Shown piece after piece: positions 18,153-27,697 of a stretch of 35,183 nt of DNA. The DNA comes from Anaerolineae bacterium. Lineage in GTDB: Bacteria; Chloroflexota; Anaerolineae; J102. Location: assembly GCA_011371305.1 (NCBI GenBank), contig DRQW01000198.1, positions 1-35,183 on the forward strand, given 5' to 3'. Both the position numbers and the translations under genes were made by a program. The first letter of the stretch is position 1; each line of letters opens with the position of its first letter. The notes under the pieces are model-generated. The model searched no databases. It was not told where the DNA came from and saw only the letters and a program-made list of their open reading frames with translations.

Positions 18153-19946
18153 ATGCGCGTCTATCACTACTCGCCCGGCCCATTGCCCCCTCACGACCAG
18201 GAGGGCAAAAAACGCGCGCCCCGACTTTCTATCAAACAACGGCTCGCCATTCTTTTCGCGACCATGGTGGTAGTCAGCCTCATTCTCTCCGCACAGGTCG
18301 TTCGCCATCAAGTGTTCGGCGTGGCCCCCGAAACCACAAGCTCGAAATTGCCTGAAAAATTGCGCCTGCGGGGCGCCATCGTGGATGCGACCGGCCATCC
18401 CTTCGCCATTCAAACCTTCCGTTATGAAGTCATTGCCTCGCCCAATGCCATGCAAGAGCAGGCCATGCCCGCGATTGCGGAGAAAGTGGCGAGCTATTTG
18501 AATCGAGACCCCGCAGAATTGCTTCGCATCTTCCAGGCAAACAAAGATCAACCTTACGTGTTGCTGGACAAAAACGCGCCGCCCGAGGTGGGCGAAGCCA
18601 TGCTCAGCGACCCCGAGCTAAAAACCAATGGCATCGGCATTGACGTCTATCCTGTGCGCTTTCATCCCGAACAATCCCTGGCCGCGCACGTGTTGGGCTT
18701 CGTGGACGTGGACAACAAAGGGCACTATGGTATCGAGGAATATTTCAACAACTTCCTCCTTGCGCCCACCGATGAGATCGTGCCTGGCCCTGACCCCAAG
18801 CTCGAAGCGAGCCTGGGCGCGCCCGTGGCCAACGCGGTGCTTCCGGACAGCCCCTTCATCCCCTCCCCCGCACGGCGGGATCTCATCCTCACCCTTTCCC
18901 GCTCCCTTCAATATATGGCGGAGACCCGGCTGAAGGAAGCCATCGAAACCTACCAGGCCGACAGCGGCGTGGTGATCATCATGGAGCCCAAAACCAGTGC
19001 CATCCTGGCCATGGCAGGTTATCCAAGTTATAACCCCGACAATTACCCCAACTACGACCCCGAACGGTTCGTCAACCCTGCCATCAGCGAAATCTACGAA
19101 CCGGGCTCGGTCTTCAAACTCATCACCTTTGCCGCCGCGTTGGAAAAGCGGGCCATCACGCCCGAAACCCAGTTCAACGACACCGATAAATACGTTTACG
19201 GCGAACAAACCATCCAAAACTGGGACCGGAAAGGGCGGGGCAAAGTCACCGCCCAAACAGCCCTCGCCCAATCATTGAACGTCACCACCGCCAAGATCGC
19301 AGCCCATTATGTGGGTGTGGTGGATTTTTACAACGCGGTTGCCCGATTTGGATTCGGGCAAAACACTGGCATCGAGCTGGCCTTCGAGGCACCGGGCATT
19401 GTCAACGGTCCCAACTCCACCCAATGGGCCTTAGGCAATCTGGCCACCAATTCCTTCGGCCAGGGCATCAGCGTCACGCCCCTGCAAATGGCCAACGCGG
19501 TGGCAGCGATTGCTGCGGGAGGCGTGGTACATCGCCCCCATGTAATCAAAATGTCCATCAATGATGACCTTATCCGGGTGAAGGAACCGGAAGCGGCCAG
19601 CATTGCCATCTCTCCTCAAACTGCACGCACCCTCACGCAGATGATGGTTGCCGCGGCCAACCACACGAAACAGGCCATCATCCCCGGCTATGCCATCGCA
19701 GGCAAAACAGGCACCGCCGAAATCCCCACCTTGGGGGGCTACAAAGAGGACCGCACCATCACGACTTTCGTGGGGTTCTTCCCCGCAGATGACCCCCAGT
19801 TCCTGATTCTGGTAAAATTGGTCAGGCCCAAGACATCTGCTTGGGCGAGCAAAACCGCCGCCCCGACCTTTCGTAAGATCGCCCAAGACATCATCAACAT
19901 CTACAACATCCCCCCGGATGCGATCCGCCTCCAGACATCACCATGA
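18153..19946 (+). CDS. ftsI: Peptidoglycan transpeptidase FtsI/PBP
   Basis: EPGSVFKLITFA (SxxK), SLNVTTAK (SxN), AGKTGTAEIP (KTG); N-terminal TM. Confidence 0.93.
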   Translation: MRVYHYSPGPLPPHDQEGKKRAPRLSIKQRLAILFATMVVVSLILSAQVVRHQVFGVAPETTSSKLPEKLRLRGAIVDATGHPFAIQTFRYEVIASPNAMQEQAMPAIAEKVASYLNRDPAELLRIFQANKDQPYVLLDKNAPPEVGEAMLSDPELKTNGIGIDVYPVRFHPEQSLAAHVLGFVDVDNKGHYGIEEYFNNFLLAPTDEIVPGPDPKLEASLGAPVANAVLPDSPFIPSPARRDLILTLSRSLQYMAETRLKEAIETYQADSGVVIIMEPKTSAILAMAGYPSYNPDNYPNYDPERFVNPAISEIYEPGSVFKLITFAAALEKRAITPETQFNDTDKYVYGEQTIQNWDRKGRGKVTAQTALAQSLNVTTAKIAAHYVGVVDFYNAVARFGFGQNTGIELAFEAPGIVNGPNSTQWALGNLATNSFGQGISVTPLQMANAVAAIAAGGVVHRPHVIKMSINDDLIRVKEPEAASIAISPQTARTLTQMMVAAANHTKQAIIPGYAIAGKTGTAEIPTLGGYKEDRTITTFVGFFPADDPQFLILVKLVRPKTSAWASKTAAPTFRKIAQDIINIYNIPPDAIRLQTSP

Positions 19947-21400
19947 GCCTGACGCTGACAGACATCTACCTTGGCCTCGGCGGCCGGAGCGTGCACCCTG
20001 CTCTGGCCGCTTATCCCGTCTCGGATTTTGTCATCGACTCGCGTCAGGTCACTGAGGACGATTGTTTTATCGCCCTACCTGGTCAACGCGCCGATGGCCA
20101 CGACTTTATCGCCGATGCCATCGCCCGGGGTGCCTTGGCCATCATCGCCCATCGCGTCCCCCCAGGTGTGCAGGCGCAGGTCATTACCATCGCAGAACCC
20201 GCGCCCGCCCAAGTGACGCCTCCCGTCCTGTTTTTGGTCGATGATACGCTGATCGGGCTTCAGCAACTGGCCACTTACTGGCGTGCCCGCCACAACCCCA
20301 CGGTGATCGGCGTCACAGGCAGCGTTGGCAAGACCAGCACCAAGGAACTCATTGCCGCTGTACTACGCCAGCGTCATCCCACCCTGTGGACGCCGGGCAA
20401 CTACAATAACGAGATCGGATTACCCCTGACGCTGCTACGCCTGAAGGATGAACATCGTTTTGTCGTCCTGGAGATGGGCTTTTACACCGAAGGCGAAATC
20501 GCCCAACTGTGTGCGATCGCCCATCCGCACATCGGCGTCATCACAAATATCGGCCCCATCCATCTGGAGCGGGCGGGCAGCATGGAAGCTATCTTTCGCG
20601 GAAAATCCGAATTGATCCGTGCCCTTCCACCTTCCGGCCACGCCATCCTCAACTGGGATGATCCGTGGGTAAGGAAGATGGCCGAATTCAGCCCCGCGCC
20701 CGTCTTCAAATATGGCCTGACCCCTGAAGCTGACCTATGGGCTGATGCCATCGAAAGCTACGGCCTGGCTGGCATCCGCTTTCGGTTCCACTACCATCAG
20801 CAAGATCGAGACGAGACCTATTACGTCCAACTCCCCCTCCTTGGCCGTCACAGCGTCCACACCGCACTGCGCGCGGCTGCGGTTGGCATCCTTGCCGACC
20901 TGACGTGGGAGGAAATCATCCGCGGGCTTAAAGATGTCAACGCCCGCTTGCGGATTGACATCGCGCCCGGCTACAATCGCAGCACCCTCATCGACGACAC
21001 CTACAACGCCAGTCCCCCCTCCACCATCGCCGCCTTAAACCTGTTGGAAGAAATGGAAGGGCGGCGGATCGCCATTTTAGGCGACATGTTGGAACTGGGA
21101 ACCGAAGAAGAAAAAGGACATCGTTTGGTGGGTGCCCGGGCCGCCGAGACCACCGATATCCTCATCACCGTGGGGCCGCGCGCCCACTGGATCGCGGAAG
21201 AAGCCCGCCACCAAGGCATGCCCAAGGAGGCGATTTATGAGGCCGAGGATGCGGACTCAGCTATCTCGTTGGCCAAATCCCTGATTCAACCAGGGGATTT
21301 CATTCTGGTGAAAGGTTCCCGGGCCATGCGCATGGACCGGATTGTCGCTGACCTGTCTGCACCTCGGGCGTCGTCTAACGCCCCGTCCCAACACCCTTGA
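19943..21400 (+). CDS. murF: UDP-MurNAc-tripeptide--D-Ala-D-Ala ligase MurF
   Basis: GVTGSVGKTSTKEL, GNYNNEIGLPLTLL, EMGFYTEGEIAQL, DDTYNASPPS, ILGDMLELG, LVKGSRAMRMD. ATGA overlap with ftsI. Confidence 0.94.
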   Translation: MSLTLTDIYLGLGGRSVHPALAAYPVSDFVIDSRQVTEDDCFIALPGQRADGHDFIADAIARGALAIIAHRVPPGVQAQVITIAEPAPAQVTPPVLFLVDDTLIGLQQLATYWRARHNPTVIGVTGSVGKTSTKELIAAVLRQRHPTLWTPGNYNNEIGLPLTLLRLKDEHRFVVLEMGFYTEGEIAQLCAIAHPHIGVITNIGPIHLERAGSMEAIFRGKSELIRALPPSGHAILNWDDPWVRKMAEFSPAPVFKYGLTPEADLWADAIESYGLAGIRFRFHYHQQDRDETYYVQLPLLGRHSVHTALRAAAVGILADLTWEEIIRGLKDVNARLRIDIAPGYNRSTLIDDTYNASPPSTIAALNLLEEMEGRRIAILGDMLELGTEEEKGHRLVGARAAETTDILITVGPRAHWIAEEARHQGMPKEAIYEAEDADSAISLAKSLIQPGDFILVKGSRAMRMDRIVADLSAPRASSNAPSQHP

Positions 21401-21433
21401 CCACCGACCATCCCTTGCTGTGCTCTCTCCCCA

Positions 21434-22435
21434 ATGTCCTATCCACTGACCCTGGCGACCCTGGCCTTCTTCCTCGCTGTCATCTGGGGAGACCCTCTCA
21501 TCCGCCTGCTCAGGCGCTATCAGTTGGGCAAGCGCATCCGCATGGAGGGCCCCCAATCTCACCTCGCCAAGGCGGGGACGCCCACAATGGGCGGCATCCT
21601 TTTCATTGCCCCAGTCGTGCTCATTAACCTGGGCCTGAATCTGGCCAATCTCCTCGGCTTCAACCTGATCGGAGAATCGGTCCTCGTTCCCGTCTTTGCC
21701 ATGCTCTCCTTCGGTTTTCTCGGTTTTCTCGATGACCTTGCGGGCATTCTCCGCAAGCGCGGCGATGCCCAAGGGCTGCTTGCCCGTTCCAAATTTCCCA
21801 TCCAGCTCATGCTGGCGATCGGCCTGGCTGCGCTCATGTTTTGGCGATTGGATATCCACAGTATCGCCATCCCCACCATCCCTGAACGGCTTGACATCGG
21901 CCTGTGGTGGCTTCCCATCGCGGTGTTCATTATCGTCGGCACAGCCAACGCGGTGAACCTCACCGATGGCCTGGATGGCTTGGCTGGGTCGTTGGCCGCT
22001 GTCAGCTTCGCCTCCTACGGACTTATCGCCTATTTACAAGGCCAGGTGTGGCTGGCTGCTTTTGCCTTCACCACCGTAGGAGCTTTGTTTGCATTTCTAT
22101 GGTTCAATGTATTCCCCGCCGAACTGTTCATGGGCGATACAGGCTCAATGGCTCTGGGTGCTACCCTGGGCGTTGTGGCATTGATGACCGGACAATGGTT
22201 GCTGTTGGCTGTTATCGGCCTGCCTTTCGTAGCCGAAGCCCTTTCCGTCATCCTACAAGTGGCCTCAGCCAAACTCAGCCGCCGCTTTTTGGGCCGAGAC
22301 ATCCGTCCCTTCAAGATGTCACCCCTGCATCACCACTTTGAGCTTAGCGGATGGGCCGAGAACCACGTCACCCAGCGCTTTTTTATCGTCGGCATCCTCT
22401 CGGGGATGATCGGCATCGCGCTGGCGTTGGCGTAG
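21434..22435 (+). CDS. mraY: Phospho-MurNAc-pentapeptide transferase MraY
   Basis: GPQSHLAKAGTPTMGGILF, FLDDLAGILRKR, ANAVNLTDGLDGLAGS, FPAELFMGDTGSMALGATLG, SPLHHHFELSGWAE. Confidence 0.95.
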   Translation: MSYPLTLATLAFFLAVIWGDPLIRLLRRYQLGKRIRMEGPQSHLAKAGTPTMGGILFIAPVVLINLGLNLANLLGFNLIGESVLVPVFAMLSFGFLGFLDDLAGILRKRGDAQGLLARSKFPIQLMLAIGLAALMFWRLDIHSIAIPTIPERLDIGLWWLPIAVFIIVGTANAVNLTDGLDGLAGSLAAVSFASYGLIAYLQGQVWLAAFAFTTVGALFAFLWFNVFPAELFMGDTGSMALGATLGVVALMTGQWLLLAVIGLPFVAEALSVILQVASAKLSRRFLGRDIRPFKMSPLHHHFELSGWAENHVTQRFFIVGILSGMIGIALALA

Positions 22436-22440
22436 GATCG

Positions 22441-24000
22441 ATGCTTTCCGTTCTGCTGTCCTGGTTTACCATGACCGATTTCGCTTCCCAAACCGTCCTC
22501 ATCGTGGGCTTGGCCCGTGAAGGTCGCGTCGCAGCCCAATGGCTGGCCACGCGAGGCGCGCGCGTCATCGCCAGCGATTTGCGCCCGCCCCAAGAGGAGG
22601 TTCGGGACATGCTGGAAGCCCTGGACGTGGAGATAGTCATCGGCCCGCAAACCGAAGCATTGCTGCGTGGCGTGGATGCGCTGGTGGTCAGCCCAGGCGT
22701 ACCCCAGGATATCCCTTTGCTGCGCTCGGCCCGGGCCCGAGGCCTCCCCCTTACCACCGAACCCCGCCTGTTTGCCCAGGGGTGTCCTGCGCCCATTGTC
22801 GGTATCACCGGCAGCAGCGGCAAAACCACCACCACGACGTTGGTGGCCCGCATGTTGGAAGCGTCGGGATATCGCACATGGCTGGGAGGCAACATGGGGC
22901 AGCCACTCCTCAGCTCGCTGGATGACATCCGCCCGGAGCATCGGGTGGTGATGGAGCTCTCTAGCTTTCAACTTCTCTACTGGCATGAAACCGCGGCCTG
23001 GCCTGCCGCGCCCAGGCCCTGGAACGATGGAGGAGGCCTGAGCCCGCACGTCGCAGCGATCCTCAACCTCACGCCCAACCACCTGGACCGTCATCCATCG
23101 ATGGCTCATTATATCGCGGCCAAGGCCAACATCCTGGCGTTTCAATCCCCTACCGATTGGGTCATCCTCAATCGCGAGGATGCCGTCACCGGGGCTTGGG
23201 CTGCTAACGGCCGCGTGACCATCCCTGCGGACAAAGGCCAAACCGCCCTGCACTTCGACATCCCTGGCCAGACCCTCACGTTCGGCTTCCGGCGTCCCGA
23301 AAGGGGCGAAGGCACATGGCTGGAAGATGGATGGGTGATGTTGCGCTGGCAGGGCCAGACCCATCGCGTCTTACCGCAAGACGCCATACGTCTGCGCGGG
23401 AGGCACAATCTGGCTAATGTGCTGGCAGCTACCGCTATCGCCGCGGCTGCAGGGGCCACACCCTCGGGCATGGCTGAGGCCGTGCATAGCTTCTGGGGGG
23501 TATCCCATCGCCTGGAAGAAGTGGCACGCCAGGATGGGGTCCTGTGGATCAATGACAGCATCGCCACGACACCCGAGCGAGCCCTGGCCGCATTGCGCAG
23601 CTTCGACGAGCCCATCATCTTGCTGGCGGGCGGACGGGATAAGCATTTGCCCTGGGACGCATGGGCGGAAGAGGTGCACCGCCGAGTGCGTGTGGTCATC
23701 GCCTTTGGCGAGGCACGTCCCATCATCCAACAAGCCCTTCGCGACCGCCCCCCGCATTCCCGCCTCGAACACCTCCTTCCGGTCCCCGACCTTCCGACCG
23801 CAGTGGTCGCGGCCGCGCGTTTCGCCCGGCCAGGCGAGATCATTCTCCTGGCGCCAGGTGGGACCAGCTTCGATGCTTATGCTGACTTCGCCGCACGTGG
23901 CCAGCATTTCCGTGAACTGGTCGCTGCTTTGAAAACCGATCTCTCACGCAGAGACGCTAAGACGCAAAAGAAAGCAAAAATCTTTAGCGACTTTGCGTAA
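22441..24000 (+). CDS. murD: UDP-MurNAc-L-Ala--D-Glu ligase MurD, with repeat-derived C-terminal tail
   Basis: VLIVGLAREGRVAAQWL, GITGSSGKTTTTTLVARM, VVMELSSFQLLY, NHLDRHPSM, LLAGGRDKHLPW, LAPGGTSFDAYADFAARGQHFREL. Alternative start 22471. Confidence 0.93.
   Translation: MLSVLLSWFTMTDFASQTVLIVGLAREGRVAAQWLATRGARVIASDLRPPQEEVRDMLEALDVEIVIGPQTEALLRGVDALVVSPGVPQDIPLLRSARARGLPLTTEPRLFAQGCPAPIVGITGSSGKTTTTTLVARMLEASGYRTWLGGNMGQPLLSSLDDIRPEHRVVMELSSFQLLYWHETAAWPAAPRPWNDGGGLSPHVAAILNLTPNHLDRHPSMAHYIAAKANILAFQSPTDWVILNREDAVTGAWAANGRVTIPADKGQTALHFDIPGQTLTFGFRRPERGEGTWLEDGWVMLRWQGQTHRVLPQDAIRLRGRHNLANVLAATAIAAAAGATPSGMAEAVHSFWGVSHRLEEVARQDGVLWINDSIATTPERALAALRSFDEPIILLAGGRDKHLPWDAWAEEVHRRVRVVIAFGEARPIIQQALRDRPPHSRLEHLLPVPDLPTAVVAAARFARPGEIILLAPGGTSFDAYADFAARGQHFRELVAALKTDLSRRDAKTQKKAKIFSDFA
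23946..23998 (+). repeat. Imperfect hairpin-type dispersed repeat forming the 3' end of murD
   Basis: ACGCAGAGACGCTAAGA (23946-23962) / TCTTTAGCGACTTTGCGT (23981-23998). Confidence 0.65.
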
Positions 24001-24053
24001 ACATTTCCCCCATAACGGCACAGGCGCGCTGCTATCGGACAGTCCATTACCCT

Positions 24054-25238
24054 ATGGCTTCCCGAACGAAAACTACCACCCCATCCCACATCGATTATGG
24101 CCTGCTCATCCTGATCTTTGCCTTGATCGGGTTCGGCATCGTCATGCAATTCAGCGCGTCCTATGCCATCGACGCAGAAAACCCCTACCGATTTATCACC
24201 AAACATCTGATGTGGATCGGACTGGGCCTGGTGGGCATGTATATCATGGCGGCCATCGACTATCATACCTGGGAGAACCTGGCCATTCCCATTATGTTCC
24301 TCTCCCTGGGCCTGCTGATGGCGGTAATCTTCCTGGGGGAAGAGGGGGTGGCCGGTGCCCGACGTCATCTGTTCGGCGGCTCGATCCAGCCCTCGGAAGT
24401 CGCCAAGCTGGCCATTATCATCTACATTGCCGCCTGGCTAGCTTCGAAGGGGGATAAAATCGGGCAGGTGACCATGGGATTGCTGCCTTTTTCGCTGATC
24501 GTGGGCGTGTTCCTGGTGCTCATCTTAAGCCAGCCCGATGTATCCACCTCGGTGCTCCTTGCCATCATCGCGCTCTCGATGCTCATCGTCGCGGGAGCGG
24601 ATATTCTGCAGATCGGGATCTTGATCCTGGTGATGAGCGGCGTTTTTGCTTTTGCTATTTCCCGATTTTCCTATGCTCAGAGCCGGGTGGATGTCTTTTT
24701 CCAAGCCTTTCTCAGACCCTGGGAAAGTCCGCAATTTCAGGTAAAGACCGGCTACGCGGCATTGCACTCGGGCGGCCTGTTTGGCAAAGGGCTGACCAAC
24801 AGCGAATACAAGTTGGGCATTCTGCCCCTGGTGCACTCCGATCTGGTCTTTGCCGTCATCGGCGAAGAGCTGGGGCTTTTGGGTGCTTTGGCGGTCATCG
24901 CCATGTTCCTCTTCCTGGGCTACAAAGGCACACGCATCGCCCTCCACGCTCAGGATGATTTCGGACGCTTGTTGGCTTTTGGCATCACCACCTGGATCGT
25001 AGTCCAGGCATTTATCAACATCGCCGTGGTCACGGTGACCATCCCCAATACCGGCATGCCCCTGCCTTTCTTCTCTTATGGAGGTACCAGCACGCTGATG
25101 ATCCTGACCGCGCTGGGCATTCTCCTGAACATCTCGAAAGGCGGCGGAGGACGATTCAGACTCGATGCGCATTCTCTTTTCCGGCGGCGGAACCGGCGGT
25201 CACGTGTATCCCATTCTCACCGTCGCGGCCGCGCTTGA
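24054..25238 (+). CDS. ftsW: Lipid II polymerase / SEDS protein FtsW
   Basis: Polytopic; GARRHLFGGSIQPSEVAKLAIIIYIAAW, LSQPDVSTSVLLAII, HSDLVFAVIGEELGLLGAL, NTGMPLPFFSYGGTSTLMILTALGILLNIS. Confidence 0.95.
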   Translation: MASRTKTTTPSHIDYGLLILIFALIGFGIVMQFSASYAIDAENPYRFITKHLMWIGLGLVGMYIMAAIDYHTWENLAIPIMFLSLGLLMAVIFLGEEGVAGARRHLFGGSIQPSEVAKLAIIIYIAAWLASKGDKIGQVTMGLLPFSLIVGVFLVLILSQPDVSTSVLLAIIALSMLIVAGADILQIGILILVMSGVFAFAISRFSYAQSRVDVFFQAFLRPWESPQFQVKTGYAALHSGGLFGKGLTNSEYKLGILPLVHSDLVFAVIGEELGLLGALAVIAMFLFLGYKGTRIALHAQDDFGRLLAFGITTWIVVQAFINIAVVTVTIPNTGMPLPFFSYGGTSTLMILTALGILLNISKGGGGRFRLDAHSLFRRRNRRSRVSHSHRRGRA

Positions 25239-26304
25239 GGCCATCTGGCCCCAACACCGCCCACATCCCGATGAACCCCTGCTGATGCGTTATGCGGGCA
25301 CGCTGGAGGGCGTGGAAGCGGACCTGGCGGCCCGTGCAGGGTTGGATTTCAGCCCCATTTCCGCCGGACAGATCCGCATCCGCAATCCCTTCAAACTAGC
25401 TCGTAATGCGTGGCGGATGGCCCGCGGTAGCCTGCAGGCCCACGAGCTCATGCGCGCCTGGCAGCCCGACGTGGTCTTCGTCACGGGCGGGTATGTGTGC
25501 GGCCCGGTGGTGTGGGCCGCGGCCCGCCATCATATCCCCATCCTGATCTATCTGCCCGATGTCACCCCCGGATTAGGCGTGCAACGCTTGGCCCGTCACG
25601 CCACCGCCATCGCTATTTCCTTTCCCGAGGTGGCAGAACACTTTCAGGGCTACAACGCCCGCATCCTCGATACCGGTTATCCCGTTCGACCTGAGCTGCG
25701 GCGACGCAGCATGACGAAAACACAAGCGCGGCTTACGTTTCACTTGTCCCCCCAACTCCCTACCCTCCTGGTGTTCGGAGGGTCGCGCGGGGCCAGGGCC
25801 ATCAACCAGGCTCTGGCCGCCGCGCTCCCCCACTTGCTGGCGACCATGCAGGTCATTCACATTAGTGGCACCCTGGACTTTGCGGCCGCGCAACGCCGGG
25901 CCGCGAGGCTAGGCCCCGAGCAAAAGCAACGCTACCGGTTGTTTGCCTATCTGCATGACGAGATGGTCGCTGCTCTGCACGCGGCCGATCTGGTCGTCGC
26001 CCGTGCAGGTGCTTCGACCCTAGGCGAGTTTCCCGCGCTGGGGCTCCCCGCCATTCTCGTCCCCCTCCCCATTTCGGGAGGGCACCAGCGCCATAACGCC
26101 CGCTATCTGGCGGACCGCGGTGCGGCTGTGATCATCGAAAACGACGCCATGCCCACCCAACTGCTGCCCACCATCCAGCACCTGATGAGCGATCCCCATC
26201 AGCTCGAAGCCATGGGCCGGGCCAGCGCGGCCTTGGCCCGGCCTCGCGCGGCAGAGACCATCGCTTCGGCCCTGATTCACCTGGCGACTACTTCCGCCCC
26301 ATAA
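25165..26304 (+). CDS. murG: UDP-GlcNAc--lipid I transferase MurG
   Basis: MRILFSGGGTGGHVYPILTVAAAL, VFVTGGYVCGPVVWAA, LLVFGGSRGARAINQAL, VVARAGASTLGEFPALGLPAILVPLP. Confidence 0.95.
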   Translation: MRILFSGGGTGGHVYPILTVAAALEAIWPQHRPHPDEPLLMRYAGTLEGVEADLAARAGLDFSPISAGQIRIRNPFKLARNAWRMARGSLQAHELMRAWQPDVVFVTGGYVCGPVVWAAARHHIPILIYLPDVTPGLGVQRLARHATAIAISFPEVAEHFQGYNARILDTGYPVRPELRRRSMTKTQARLTFHLSPQLPTLLVFGGSRGARAINQALAAALPHLLATMQVIHISGTLDFAAAQRRAARLGPEQKQRYRLFAYLHDEMVAALHAADLVVARAGASTLGEFPALGLPAILVPLPISGGHQRHNARYLADRGAAVIIENDAMPTQLLPTIQHLMSDPHQLEAMGRASAALARPRAAETIASALIHLATTSAP

Positions 26305-26307
26305 ACC

Positions 26308-27030
26308 ATGAACGGCTCTACCCTGGCTGAACTCCAGTCCAACATTCTTTTTTGGATCATCATCGCCCTGTTTGCCTGGCAGGGCTATCAGCGCGGGTTG
26401 ATCGCGGAGCTGGTGAAGATGGGCTTCATCCTGATTGGTTTCTTCGTTGGCAACCGCGAAGTGCTGGGCAAGACCTTGATCAAAGCCCTCAATGGCTTCT
26501 GGCTCGCTTTGCAATTTCTTATCCACGGTGGCTTTGAAGCCATTGTCACGGGCAATTTCAATGCCGAAACCTTGAGTAAGATCTTCGAGGAAATCAATAA
26601 GCTGCCCCCCCTGATCCCCCCGGACAGGATGGAGATCGCCCTGTTTTTGGCGATGCTCTTCCTCATCGGCTTGGGATATCTCATTTCAAAGTTATTCAAA
26701 CCCCAATGGCCCGGCCTGGGCCTGGTCGCAGGGGCCCTCAATGGCTTCCTCCTCTCCTACATCTTCCTGCCCCTCCTGCCCGATGAATTGCCTTTCCAGC
26801 TCGAAGACCTTAGTCCTGCGGGCATCATCCAGCAGATCATCGCTTTCATCAGCTACCTGATCCAACTGTTTTTCAAGGTCCTTTCCGCCATCTTCCAGTT
26901 CCTGGTCGATATCTTCGGCCAATGGACGATCCCGATTCTGCTCCTGGCCATCGTCATCATCGTCCTCATCAGCCTGACGCCTTCGAAAAAGAAGCGCAGC
27001 AGTGGCACTAGCGAGGGAGGAGGAAGCTGA
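26308..27030 (+). CDS. Multi-TM membrane protein with CvpA-like N-terminus, embedded in dcw cluster
   Basis: WIIIALFAWQGYQRGLIAELVKMGFILIGFFVGN resembles the CvpA G-x-x-RG-LI-x-E-L pattern; four to five hydrophobic segments. Confidence 0.75.
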   Translation: MNGSTLAELQSNILFWIIIALFAWQGYQRGLIAELVKMGFILIGFFVGNREVLGKTLIKALNGFWLALQFLIHGGFEAIVTGNFNAETLSKIFEEINKLPPLIPPDRMEIALFLAMLFLIGLGYLISKLFKPQWPGLGLVAGALNGFLLSYIFLPLLPDELPFQLEDLSPAGIIQQIIAFISYLIQLFFKVLSAIFQFLVDIFGQWTIPILLLAIVIIVLISLTPSKKKRSSGTSEGGGS

Positions 27031-27031
27031 T

Positions 27032-27580
27032 ATGGGTCCATTCGAATATCTTTGGCTCACGGTCTTCGTTATCTTCGTCCTCATCGCGCTGGCGAGGAAA
27101 TATCCCAATGAACTAGGCACTACCACCATTATCTTTGTTATCCTATTTCTCATCACCTTTTTCGCCATTCCCAAACTCCCCGGGTTGATCAACGACATCT
27201 ACCGACGCATTTTCAATACCCCCATGCCCAAACGCCAGATGCAACATCTGCTGGCGTCCCTTTTCTCGCTCATATTCATTGCTGCGATCTTTTCCAGCTA
27301 TGCAGGCCGCACTTTTGCATTTCCGGGCAAGGCCGCGCCCGGCTGGCGAGGTACGTTCTACAGCCTGCTGGTAGGCATGATGAACGGTTACCTGATCGCG
27401 GGCACCCTATGGTACTTCCAGGATTTCTACGAATATCCTATTACCGATTTCAAATTATTGTATTTGCCCCTCACAGACCTGGGCGAAAAATTAGCCGCTT
27501 TTTTGCCTCCATACGTGGTCCCACCCATTTTCTGGGCCATTCTCGTCGCCATCATGCTGCTCTTCCGTGTACGCAAATAA
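27032..27580 (+). CDS. Second multi-TM membrane protein, possibly CvpA-related
   Basis: Start MGPFEYLW at 27032, 1 nt after the preceding stop; TM segments; SLLVGMMNGYLIAGTLWY resembles GLVAGALNGFLLSYIFL in the previous protein. Confidence 0.72.
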   Translation: MGPFEYLWLTVFVIFVLIALARKYPNELGTTTIIFVILFLITFFAIPKLPGLINDIYRRIFNTPMPKRQMQHLLASLFSLIFIAAIFSSYAGRTFAFPGKAAPGWRGTFYSLLVGMMNGYLIAGTLWYFQDFYEYPITDFKLLYLPLTDLGEKLAAFLPPYVVPPIFWAILVAIMLLFRVRK

Positions 27581-27630
27581 TCCTCCCAAACAGCATTCAG
27601 CTGACCGCCAGCCAAAATCACAAGAAAAAA

Positions 27631-27697
27631 CACGGATAAAGAGACACGGATGGAATGGCAAAAATTTCTTATCCCTATCCGTGTCCTTTCTTCCGTG
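27631..27697. repeat. Long imperfect hairpin repeat between the membrane-protein pair and murC
   Basis: CACGGATAAAGAGACACGGAT (27631-27651) / ATCCGTGTCCTTTCTTCCGTG (27677-27697), 17/21 complementary. Confidence 0.7.

Noticed and set aside
22330-23364. 344-aa minus-strand ORF over mraY/murD
   Set aside because: Antisense to two clear conserved genes; no family features.
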